NCBI RefSeq assembly: GCF_020085105.1
Contig: NC_058046.1
Span: 8,284,675-8,348,674 of the forward strand
Length of the DNA stretch: 64,000 bases
Reading direction: 5' to 3'
From: Siniperca chuatsi
Lineage: Eukaryota > Chordata > Actinopteri > Centrarchiformes > Sinipercidae
Shown here piece after piece: positions 1-10,333 of this stretch; the first letter of the stretch is position 1, and every line of letters begins with the position of its first letter. A program made the position numbers and the translations under genes. A model generated the notes under the pieces. That model saw only the letters and a program-made list of their open reading frames with translations, did no database searches and was not told where the DNA came from.

Positions 1-2123
1 TCTGATGTTTCTCTGTGACACTCTTTTATTTAGATTTTATGATGTTTTTATTAATTTTCTAGCAAATACAATATGTAATCAGGAACTGTTCAAAAGTCAA
101 ATCTGCCTTTATTCCTTGAAAGGCATAACATTTACATTTCCTTTAATTCTGTCTATTGATGCTTATCCTGTGTGTAGATTATTTAACTGCTCAACCACCA
201 CACAAAAAAATTATATTGTCAAAACAAATAAAAGCCTTTTTTCTAAAACACGCTGTAAAGATGAATCTCAAAACATTAGGCCTTTTCCCCCCACAATTCG
301 TATTTCCTATTATTTTTAGCACACTTGCTAATGCCTGCCAGGCAAATTGTTTTCCAAAATGGACATAATGGTTTGGATTTTTTTTTTTTTTTAGCTGCTT
401 GTGATTCAGCACAGTCTGCAGCAGTGGTTTCACATGGCCGCAGGTAATGAACAGCATTTAAGCCTCACTGCCGCCTTCCTAGATAGAGGTGAAACCGGTT
501 GGTCAGGGCTGGTGCTGCTGGCTGGGTGGAACTCGGTATGACATCTGTGTGTCAAGGAGCTGCAGAGCAGGGAGGAGCCGCTCAGTCAGCTGAGAAAGAC
601 ACCAAAGTCCCAACAGTTCCATGGTCTGCAGTTCAATTTACTTAGAAGATTCATAGCAAGACTAGTAGTAGTACCACATTCTCACCACTATGTGTTCCTA
701 AAGTGGATCATTTTCTACGTTGAAACCCTTTTATCTAATTGAATGGGATCTGTGACATGGGACATTGCTGCTGATGTAGAGATACTGTTGAGGAATGAGT
801 TGCAACAGGGCTATGTTCCATATTGCAAAGCTGCCGTCAGCAATACAACATAATGAGAAATGACAACTTCTCAAGCCAATCAGGAAATTAGAGTTATTAA
901 TGTTATTTTCCTGTACTGGATAACTTTTCGGCCTGAGAGTGCGTGATGAACCAAGTCGGCAAAAGCCACTGCTGTGACCAAAAAGCTGTCAATTCAAATG
1001 CCTGTGTTTAAAAAAATAATAATAATAATGCTTCCTGTTACCAGTTTCATAACTAATATTTTTGGTGCTTAGCAATTACTTTGCCTATATACTGTTCATG
1101 AAGAACTATTTTTCTTGGCGAAAGAATAGTGTTGATTTGGTTTACAATAAGTTTGTCTTATAACATTCTTGGTTCTTCGTAGTAGGTCTATGCCTGCTAT
1201 AGGCTCACTGTAAATTAGTATGTTGTTCGCCTGGCTTTTTTACCACACCTTTGTCCTTTCGTTTGATCATAAACACAAAAGATGACATAACACCTAGCAC
1301 GCCGCTCAGAGCTCTTAGTTCGGCCAAGAAGAATACAAAATGGTATGAAGTTGTTTGATGGGTTTATCTTAATGATTCAGTGATTAGGCACAGCCAACAT
1401 ATGACGGGAACCCCTCGGTATGACGTCATCCTGAGGATGAAATTGGGAGAGCCACATCCAAGAACCATCTCTGGCCGCATCAAGTTGTTGTTTTACACAA
1501 CAAGAAAGGAAATGAATGGAAGGAGCCTTCAAAATAAAAGCACGGATTTGTCACGGCGGGCTAACAAAATACATGAAGTAATTACATTTATTATAAAGTG
1601 AATATAAATAATGAAATGTATAGAATAAAAACATTTCTTTGCTAAATCAAGAGTGTGTTTCAGAGCTTTCATTCTGTAGGCTACATACAAAGCCAATATC
1701 GTTTGTTAAAGTGTATTTTCTCATTGTAGTTTTCAGTATATTTTGATATAACGGGATAACGTTCAATACAAACCTGGTCCTCAAAAGTATTTCATTTTAA
1801 CTTTGAGGCTTTTGGCTAATAATGCTAACCACTGACTTAACACTGCTACATTCCTCAAAAAAAAAAAAGTTACGGCACGTTTTATTTTAAAAAATATGGT
1901 CGGGAAATTGTGGTTGTATTGTGCGTCCACTTGACACTTGAAGCGAAGGAATTCAGTTTGAAGGGGGGAAAACAACAACCAGGAAGTTAAACAGAGGAAG
2001 AAACGTATTCGCTTTGGTGGAGCATCAACTCTCAACTCTTTCAAAAGGTTTTAAATAACAGCGTCAACTTTAAATAAAGTCGATCCATCGGGTTTGCGGT
2101 CAAAGGGCACTGTTTCCAACAAG
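1..2123. other. 5' flank upstream of the first VAMP8-like gene; no gene seen
   Basis: I find no convincing exon on either strand; the open frames here are short and have no recognisable protein motif. A perfect cAMP-response-type palindrome TGACGTCA lies at 1421-1428, about 700 bases before the start codon. The last 120 bases before the ATG are presumably leader and promoter, and the start sits in the context CAAGATGG. No TATA box is obvious near the expected start. Confidence 0.5.
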
Positions 2124-5100
2124 ATGGACATTGATCCGGTAGGTGATAATGGCAGAAGCTTGTGTTTTTGTTGTTTTTAGAAAGCCTCTCCGCCGTTACA
2201 GCGACACGACATGCCACAGGTGTATATCCGGACAGAATAAGTTACATTTCACTTAAAACTGTTATACTAAGACTGAAAATGTGTTGCATAAGTGAGCGCG
2301 TTAACTTTTCATTGTTGAAAGAGGAAGTCCCAGAGTATCCTTACAAAATGGCCTAATTTCAGCCACTGCTGAAACCCTACAGTCTAAGGTGAAAATGCAG
2401 TGAAGCTAATGTTTTTTCCCACTTAAGCCAAGTCAGACACTTCACACGAAGACTTCCATCCGCTACTTTATAATATGAGTTTTTTATGGTAGGTTTTAAC
2501 TGATAAAACTTCGTTTTCCGCATATAATTCAAAGGCACGAGTCCGCTTCTCTGGTTGTCGGTTGATCCTGGCGCCTGAAGCCAAACTCCACTACAAGATG
2601 TGTCAATTTAATGCTAGCTTACCTTGCCTACTGATAGAGATAAAACCCGGCCTAGTGTGGCTCGTGACATTTTTTAATTGCCACATTAATCTCTCTCAGA
2701 AGCCCGTCTTATTAACTTGACAGCGATATTATCCACCGTGCAACACTTTTTTGAGTAAAAATTCAACTTTTACAGCTTGAGCTCACTGCTTGCTAACTTG
2801 TATTTTGTTAGCCGCACATTGTCACCAGAGGCACAAACTGGGGCAAACATTTTTGTATTAAAACTATGAGAAGCAGTTGTGAAACCTGTCGAATGAATCA
2901 GTGTTATTGAAAAAAGTCTTGCTTCGCTCATATATTATTCTGATTTGAAAAGAGTCATCTAAAAATAATTTGTACCTGGTATTATACCTGTTATACCATA
3001 AACTCAGTCAAATTTGACTGAACATTTCTGACTTAACTTCACCTATCGGGGCTCAAGATCCTTAAAAGTTTCCCAGGAAGTCCCAGGAGGAGTAAATTTA
3101 AGGATACTTGAGTGTTATTAATAGTTACTGTTATATTATTCATGACACCTTGCGAAATTCCAAGAGATAGTACAGACCTATATTCATTGTGTCTTTACGT
3201 CCATGTTCTCTCCCTCCTGTGCTATAAAAAGCTATGTGATTAGTTTCTCAGCTCATATCTAACACAATCTTCTCAGACAGTCATCAGTAACAAAGGCTTG
3301 CCCAGCGACGGCCCATAGGGTCTAATGAGTATCTCTGTTGGTGGCTGTTGATATGATACTGTTGCTTCCTCTGCTAAACACTTAAAAACTGTGACTTCTG
3401 TGGTTTTGAAACATTACCCTACTTTACTTTGAAGATCCAGGCAAACCATTGAACTTTAGCTGTACTGACTCAGCTGTGCTGAGCGGAAGAGCTAAACCAA
3501 CAAAGTGTTTTCCTGTATCCTGCAGCATTTATTAGGGTCAGTTTTACGTCAGCATTTATTAGGGTGCTTTGATAAAAGGAAAGTCTCACTGCCCGTCTAG
3601 TGTCTGCATGTGGATTCAAACCTTGTCGTGTGAGCTCACAGATTAGGGTTATTTCACATTTGACTAGATTAGGACATGGTGCAGTGTGGATTTCATGTGG
3701 CCTACCAAGACAAATGAAATCCATCCTTTGCATGTATTACTGCGGTCAAACATTTTAACTGGAAAGATTTGATTTTCTCATACACATTTTACATGACATG
3801 TGTCATCCTTGTTCCTTATGTATCAGCTCAGTATTTACAAGGTGCCTTATCTGTCAGGCGTTTGTTTGAGTTGTCAAGTTTTACTGGAAGACTGAAGTCA
3901 CTTTCCATGCACAGCTGAGGAACCCTGGGTGAAGTCCTCTACAAGGCTTACAAAAGTTAAAATATTTGATTAGGATACTTAATGTAGCCGTCTTGTACTG
4001 GGCATGTTTCGGTCTTCCTCTTTCTGTTAATGTTGAAACATGATAGCTGTCAGCCATCCGGTGGGCCTCACCAAACTACCAGCACTAGTAAAGGAAAGGG
4101 AGAAAGATATGGCAGGTACATAAAAGCAGAGTTAAACAGGATGCAAAACAAGGCATCTGATAAGAATGCTGAAATGTATGATAAAATGGGTAGATAAGGA
4201 ACAGAAACATATGTAAAATGAAAAAAAAGTGCCCAAATTGTACATGATCAAAAGCAGCTATAATAAAGCAAGCAGTAAAAGTGTTGTTTTGAGAGGTGAA
4301 TTAGAGGATTCTGCATAAACCAACAGATTCAAAGGAAAATGAAAAGAGGGAAGGATGGGGGAGAAGAATGAACAGAATGAAGAAGACAGCAATGAAGGAA
4401 GGGAGATACTGGACCAATAGAAAGGAAAAGGAATGAAGAAAGGAATCGAGAAAGAAGGTAGGGGAAGGTTAACAGGAGAGAAGGTAGACAGCAGATGACG
4501 CAGCAAAACCTGTTGTTTCCTAGAGACAGTTTTGTTTACAGTCTGGTGCTGGCTCATGGGACATGGAACACACACACACACCACACTGCATGTAACATTT
4601 TTGAAATCACACCTACGACTGTAAGATCACAGCTTATCTTCCTGTTGAATGCAGATGCGCTGTAGCAGGCGTCAATCGTTTGACAGCCAGCAGGCTGTGC
4701 TGTCACATGCAGCAGCCCAAGGGACTGAAAGGACTCTCAAAGCCACCACCAGTTGTCATGCACGTTGTTGTCTGAAAATACAAGCCTGGTAGTGAATGAT
4801 TTGGTTTTTATTCCTTTAGATTCTGGTGCTATATTGACTTGCACTGGTGTCAGACAGATGAATCCAGCTACTGGGGGACAGAAGGAAACAAATAAAAGGC
4901 CTTATGGTAAAAAATTATGTCAGAAGAACAGATTTGATGAAAAGATGATGCTGCTTCGGCCATCCTGAGCATATATTTATTATGAAAGTTCAAAAAGACA
5001 CATTTGCAGAGGCCAGGCAAAGCCGAGCTGTAAAGGGGCTCCCCAGCAATTTAGTATTGCACTTCCATAAAGTTCGGGGACTCACAAGAGAATATATATA

Positions 5101-7415
5101 AAAAAAGACTGGTCAGAATCGGAGCATTAGAGACCGAGATATCCTGACTGAGAAACTGGATCCCACATTACAACAACTTCATGGCTTCTTTCAAACTCCA
5201 CATCTCCAGTTTGTAACGCAGGCTGTCTGTTAAAAATCCAAAGTGAGATAACCCCGATGACATCATCAGGGCTAAAAAGCTCCTCCAGAGCCACAGAAGA
5301 CATTATACAGCTGTTTTCACAGGCTGAGTAGCACTCATTGTAACAAGTAAACTTAACTTTTAACAGTGTAAAATGAAGTTGTTAAAATCTACTCTAAAAC
5401 AAACCAAAGAAGGTTGCTGAAACCAAGCTTATATGGTTTCATCTCTCAGTTCTTGTTTAAAAACTTTCTGAACAAACTGGAACTGTTGTACCTTACTAAG
5501 TTCATGCAGGCAAACTGAACATTACAGTAATCAAAGATGAGATCAAATGAATACAGTTATAATTCTCTATGAGACACAAACTAGAATTGATCTAATTTTG
5601 TAAATTTTGTTTTTGCATCTAATGTCACGTACCACAAGCATGTCAAAAAACATTCTTTTGTCTTTAGCTAAAATCCTTCAAGTCTTTCTGTTGTTTTATT
5701 TTTTATTCAAGGTTTTTATTTTATTTTTTTTACAAACAAAATAAAAACTACAAGATGAAGTTTGGACATGGATTGCAGCCTGCATGTGTTATACTTTTTC
5801 TTAAATGACCTTTTTCTGTCCAATCCCAGGAGCGGGCCGAGCCGCAGCCACAGGACAAGGTGCAGGTCCTGAAGGAGCAGGTAGATGGAGTGAAAAACAT
5901 AATGACGCAGAATGTGGACCGGATCCTGGCCCGAGGAGAGAGACTGGATGACCTCATGGACAAGTCAGAGGGCCTGCAAGCAGGGGTCAGTCTTACCACA
6001 AGAGTTTATCCTTTAACTTGGTGTGAAAGTGGGTTGAGGTGTGGACTTTCCCACATGTGCACCAGTGCATATTTGGTGTAAGAAAGAGGTTGGTAACAGT
6101 ATAACAAGTCAGTAGAGGCCATCTCATATTCAAGACATTACAGAACACACGAATCTGACCAAGTGTGGCCTTTTTCTTGCGGCTTTTTAGTAAGGCATCC
6201 TTCCAGCTGCACCTCGTTAGGTGATAAAGCTTGTAAATCCAACAACCTTTTGTCTGAGGTTCAAATGCGTCACTGCACAGGCTGTATTGACCTTCTTCAC
6301 AGTAGACTTTTTGATTTTCGTCATAGCAGGAAAAGTACAAGTGGAACTGATAACATTAACGATGGCTCTGTCCGATGGATGTGTCCCAGGAAACCATGTT
6401 AATCAGCCATCATTCACAAAGCCAGGACCCTGAAAGTGGCAAAGTTAAATGGAATGCAGTCATTATTAATGTCATTAAGTGCACATGTGCCTTTTCTGCA
6501 ATGACATGTCAAAATGTCTGCCATGAAAAATACCTACTGCTCATTATAGGGAATGAAGTGACCACTTTCTGTAAAAGTACACAGCCTTTAATTCTAGTTG
6601 TGTTTCTGTACTGTCTCAGTATATACATGGAATTATCACAGTAACTTCATTATCTGAAGCACCTGTACAAAACATACCACCTCCTGCTGTCTCACACAAC
6701 TGACCTTTCTCACAGCAGACATTTTGACTTGTCATAGCCGTAAAAGCACGGCTGTATCTAATAACATTAATAATGGCTCCATTCCATTTAGCTGTGCCAG
6801 TAAGCCGTGCCAGTGAACCTGCATGCACAATACCAGGCATCAACAAAGGAGTCTGTGTACTATGTAAGGGAGAGTTAGTAGCAGAGACTAACCCTCCCCA
6901 GCTACACAAAAAGTAGCCGTCATTCGGTTGTTCAATTTCAATTGTAAAATAAAGTGTTAGTTCCTAAATGTCACTAAACTGACATATTTTTTGATCAATG
7001 GGAAAAATGTTAAAAGTTACTGCACCTAGTTACTGCAGTTTCTGTGTCAACTGAAAAAGACTTTGGCAAGAAGGAATACGTCACTTGCTACTGATTTGGT
7101 TAGAGCAAAACAATAAAAATCCCAACAAGAAATCCCGCACATAGTGGCTTTAATGGAGAATTGGACAACATTGCCAAAAGCACATGATGTGTTGCTTCAA
7201 CGGATTGTCTCGTCTCCCTCCCTGCTCAGGCTCAGCACTTCAAGCAGACCTCTCAGAAAGTGGCTCGCTCCTACTGGTGGAAGAACGTCAAGCTGATCGT
7301 TGTCATCGTGGTGGTCGTCCTCATCATCGTCCTCATCATCATCCTGCTGGCCACCGGAGTCATCCCTGTCAGTTCCTCCACGCCTCCTATAGTCACTCCC
7401 ACCTCCAAGCCATAA
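2124..7415 (+). CDS. vamp8: VAMP8-like R-SNARE (endobrevin), tandem copy 1
   Basis: Coding exons are 2124-2138 (MDIDP), 5830-5985 and 7230-7415, all joined in phase 0 with GT-AG introns, giving 118 residues. VAMP8 is a tail-anchored vesicle SNARE of endosomes and secretory granules that pairs with syntaxin and SNAP-type Q-SNAREs to drive homotypic endosome fusion, regulated exocytosis and autophagosome-lysosome fusion. Exon 2 carries most of the SNARE helix: the central-layer arginine sits in ILARG, and all layers from -7 to +8 hold the usual small or hydrophobic residues. The block [20 protein letters not shown] closely follows mammalian VAMP8. Exon 3 finishes the helix, then has the juxtamembrane ARSYWWKN patch, one Val/Ile/Leu-rich membrane anchor and an unusually long lumenal tail ending PTSKP. 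Human VAMP8 is about 100 residues and ends soon after the anchor. The start was chosen because exon 1 gives a clean phase-0 junction to the SNARE exon. Confidence 0.9.
4328..4495 (+). repeat. Purine-rich (A+G) tract
   Basis: About 165 bases are overwhelmingly A and G with irregular GGAA, GAAG and GAGA words and only scattered pyrimidines. It is a degenerate polypurine tract rather than a clean microsatellite. The long reverse-strand open frame across it is a by-product of this composition (Ser/Pro/Phe-rich) and is not a gene. Confidence 0.6.
5051..5165 (+). repeat. Dispersed repeat, member 1 of 3
   Basis: Shares the words GCACTTCCATAAAGTT, GACTCACAAGAG and GAGATATCCTGAC, in the same order and spacing, with 9645-9775; 27008-27125 shares the latter part. 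The family is known to me only as a common percomorph interspersed repeat of unassigned class. Confidence 0.55.
6290..6822. repeat. Three related repeat arms (two direct, one inverted) in VAMP8 intron 2
   Basis: Arm A (about 6297-6385) and arm C (about 6711-6822) run in the same direction and share CAGACNTTTTGA, GTCATAGC, AAAAG.AC and ATAACATTAAN(A/G)ATGGCTC. Arm B (about 6424-6530) is the same sequence inverted, for example AAATGGAATGCAGTCATTAT against ATAATGGCTCCATTCCATTT read on the other strand. A and B could form a stem about 90 bp long. The equivalent intron of copy 2 (15087-15635) lacks the A-B block, so this is probably a MITE-like insertion in copy 1. Confidence 0.6.
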
Positions 7416-7449
7416 ACACACACACACAAATAATGTACATATAGACATA

Positions 7450-7455
7450 AATAAA
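7450..7455 (+). terminator. Candidate poly(A) signal of VAMP8-like copy 1
   Basis: AATAAA lies about 35 bases after the stop codon, just past a short CA-rich run. It is the first canonical hexamer after the stop, but other sites further on cannot be excluded. Confidence 0.35.
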
Positions 7456-9644
7456 TCAAACACATTCCTATTGCACAGTATACAAAGTAATATATAGACT
7501 CAAGAAAATCACTGCTGTCTGGTGAAACCTTTTTGTTAGTTCAAAGTTTCTACTGGTAACTTTCATGCTTATATTGGAATTCACACATAATCTTTTGAAA
7601 CCCTTTTGAAACACAATTTCAGCTTAGCCATTTTTGAATTTGTGAGAAATTAAACCAAAGTCTCTGGAAGATCTGAGGTCTTCACCTGATAGCAGCAAAA
7701 ACACTGTCACTGGTCTCAAAGGGCGCTTCATATTACCACGGTCAGCTCTTCTTGGTTTAACTGTTTCACCACCAACGGTTATTTCATTCTGGCAAAGAGG
7801 AAGTCACTTTAAAGTGTGTGAATTTTTCCAGTCTCTTATAGACATTCTGTTTGTCTTGAATGTTATCACTTATGTGTAGCTTTTTACAAAGGACAGTTTG
7901 TATAGTTAAAATGATGAAAAGGGCAGTTTCTAAAGGAAATCAGGCAACTTTTTTTTTTTTGCTGACATTGGACAAATGCACCAAACACAAATCTGTAACA
8001 CGTGTAGATCACAATATATTTAATGAAAGGCTGAATCAAAGTGCTTCCAATTTCTATGTAGTCAGACAATCTAGAAAAAGTCATCATTCCATTGAAATAC
8101 TATTTAAATTTGTCAGATAGTTTATTGAATGTATACACTGCTTGAGTTCTTTTGAAACAGCTCCTTATTGGTGTTGAGGACGTATGTTTGAGGAGAGGTT
8201 TGTGCTCTTGTCAACAGTACACACTCAAAGTTACAGAAACTATTGTTATGCACAAAAAATGTTGGACAAAAATCATATAATTGTGAAATATCTGAAGTGT
8301 GTTGAGTTTCAGTGAGCTGAGACACGTCAGCTGGGACCTGAAGTTTGAAAACGACACAGCATTTACACTTATGTGGTTTTTCTACTCAACCGAATTATAT
8401 GGTCCTTAGAGGGGAAGGTAACACAAACTTGTAGATTTGTACATTTGTGCTGTGCAGGATCATCGGCCTTTTTAACTGATCATGTTCATGTTTTTTCTGT
8501 GTTTTAACTATTTTGATTCAATAACCAAACCACCAGGGTCAGCTGTTAAAGGTCTGTTCCCAAACACTCCTAGTGTTTCGAGGATCAGGCTCCTCCAGCC
8601 AACCAGCTGTGAGAGATCATTTACAGCCCCTCATTGACTCCCCCTGCTGGTTCCATGTCAACCAGTAGGCCCTCGCAGTCACAGCTTACCACTAGAAAAT
8701 TTTATTCCAAAACACGAAATGCATTTTTCAGAATGCGATTTTGGAGCAAAGATCTTGTGTGTGTCACCTCCCACCTCTCTGTGCTGTTACAGTACCAGTT
8801 TAGCTTCAGAAAGGTCAAATTTATGCCCATTATGAACTGTAAATAGTCACTTTAACAAATGTGTTAATGAAAGTATCTGTTCTTTTAGAGGATATTTATT
8901 TAATGCTTTATAACATTCATGTTCTTTCTTTTTTTTTTATCAAAATGAATCAATGAAAGCTGTATGTGATTTCTGTATAAACAGATAATCCAGACTGATT
9001 AATCATAAAATGGTACAGTTCAATTACTCTGCTGTTAATCATTTTCTAGAAGTAGGTATAAGAAGAAGTAGGCAACCTGCTCAGCTGACCTGAATGTTTG
9101 ATTAGCAGAATTTGCATTTTCTGATGACCTATGGTATTTAATGGTTTTAAAGGTTTGATATGAAATAAATAGTATTTTCTTCTGCTCTGTGGCGATGGTG
9201 TACCCTCATTTGCTGTTTGTTGAAATGCCACAAGATGGAGACACAGTCCAGCTAATCTGAGACTTGAGGAAGTAGGTCAGAGGCCTTTTATAGTTCTTAG
9301 CTCTTAGTGAAACTATGAAGAGCAACATTTTCTTCCACGTGTAATTGCTTTTCAGTTTATTCACAGGTTTAGTACTAACACAACTTAGCAAGAGCAAAAA
9401 AGCAAATATAGAATTTGACTCTGATAACATGGATTCATTTCCAAGCAATTAGTTTAAAACTTGCTGCTTCCACTGCTGTTATGGTGAATACAAAATATTG
9501 TAAACACTTCACAGAAAAGGACATTTAACTTTGAAGAAACTAAATGGTAATGGCAAATATTGCAACAAAATAAGTTGATGGACATAATACACATTTGTCA
9601 AAAGGGTGAATCAGCAATAATTTTCTTGAATGGTTACTCCAGAG

Positions 9645-9775
9645 ATTAAGTATTGCACTTCCATAAAGTTGGAGGAGTTGCAAGAGAGAGACTGAAAAAA
9701 GAAGGATCAAAATCAAAGCAGAAGAGGCTGCTATATCCTGACTTTTAGTCTCAAAAACACTGCATCCTACACTTC
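9645..9775 (+). repeat. Dispersed repeat, member 2 of 3
   Basis: Contains AGTATTGCACTTCCATAAAG, which matches 5053 onward exactly, followed by the shared AAATCAAAGCAG and ATATCCTGACTTTTAGTC words also seen at 27008-27125. Confidence 0.55.
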
Positions 9776-10321
9776 CCATGATGCATCTTGATACATTGTC
9801 ATTCGACCCTACCTGCCTGGTTAAAACCATGTCTGTCAAACTTAGGATAGTTACAAATCACCCTTTGTAATGGTAAACTTTCTGGGAATACAGTGAATGA
9901 ATTATAATCAGAGAGCACGAAGTCCAACAACTGCAGCCTGTGAAGTTCAGTTTGATTTACTTTATTTCACCAGGATAATTCATTCAGTATCAATACTGCT
10001 TCTCAGGGAGCCCTGTATATACATTAAAAACAAACAATAAGCCAATAACAAAACAATGTAGAAGTGAAGTGACAGAGTAAAGAAAGGCTACAAAGAAACA
10101 AGTCTACAGCAATGCTAGCAGCTCTGTGAGGCAGTACTTTAAGCTAAATGCTAACGTCAGCATGCTCACAACGACACTGTTAACATGCTGATGTTTGGCA
10201 GGTGTAATGTTTACCATGTTCATTATGGTTCTCTCTCAGCATGTGAGCATACTAACATTTACTAATTAACAAACCCACAGTACAGCTGAGGGAATGCCAT
10301 TAGTTTTTCAGAGACTTGGTC

Positions 10322-10333
10322 ATAAACCAAAGT
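10322..10333 (+). repeat. Target-site duplication of the RTE-like LINE, left copy
   Basis: ATAAACCAAAGT directly abuts the LINE's (GATG)n tail and is identical to 12954-12965 at the other end. The neighbouring bases on each side differ, so the duplication is exactly 12 bp. Confidence 0.92.

Larger units (their letters stand above)
2139..5829 (+). other. Intron 1 of VAMP8-like copy 1
   Basis: A 3.7 kb intron with no coding signal. It contains a purine-rich tract (4328-4495) and one member of a three-copy dispersed repeat (5051-5165), both listed separately. A 16-base unit containing GCATTTATTAGGGT occurs twice within 3520-3565. The remainder is unremarkable AT-rich DNA. Confidence 0.7.
5700..9450 (+). 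repeat. Tandem duplication unit, copy 1 (pairs with about 14870-18640)
   Basis: Not only exons 2 and 3 but intron 2 and about 2 kb of 3' flank recur, in order, in the second unit. Recognisable flank pairs include GATCAGGCTCCTCCAG (8583 against 17757), GAGAGATCATTTACAG (8610 against 17783), CTGTTACAGTACCAGTTTAG (about 8784 against 17940) and the ACAAGATGGAGACA region (9229 against 18415). Flank identity is clearly lower than in exon 3. The two units are direct repeats about 9.1 kb apart. Confidence 0.75.

Noticed and set aside
4258-4584. Reverse-strand Ser/Pro/Phe-rich open frame
   Set aside because: By-product of a polypurine tract that is poor in stop codons on the opposite strand.
7197-7463. 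Reverse-strand open frame with a run of Asp, Glu and His across VAMP8 exon 3
   Set aside because: It is the antisense of the Val/Ile codons of the membrane anchor; the same artefact would appear at copy 2. No supporting signal.
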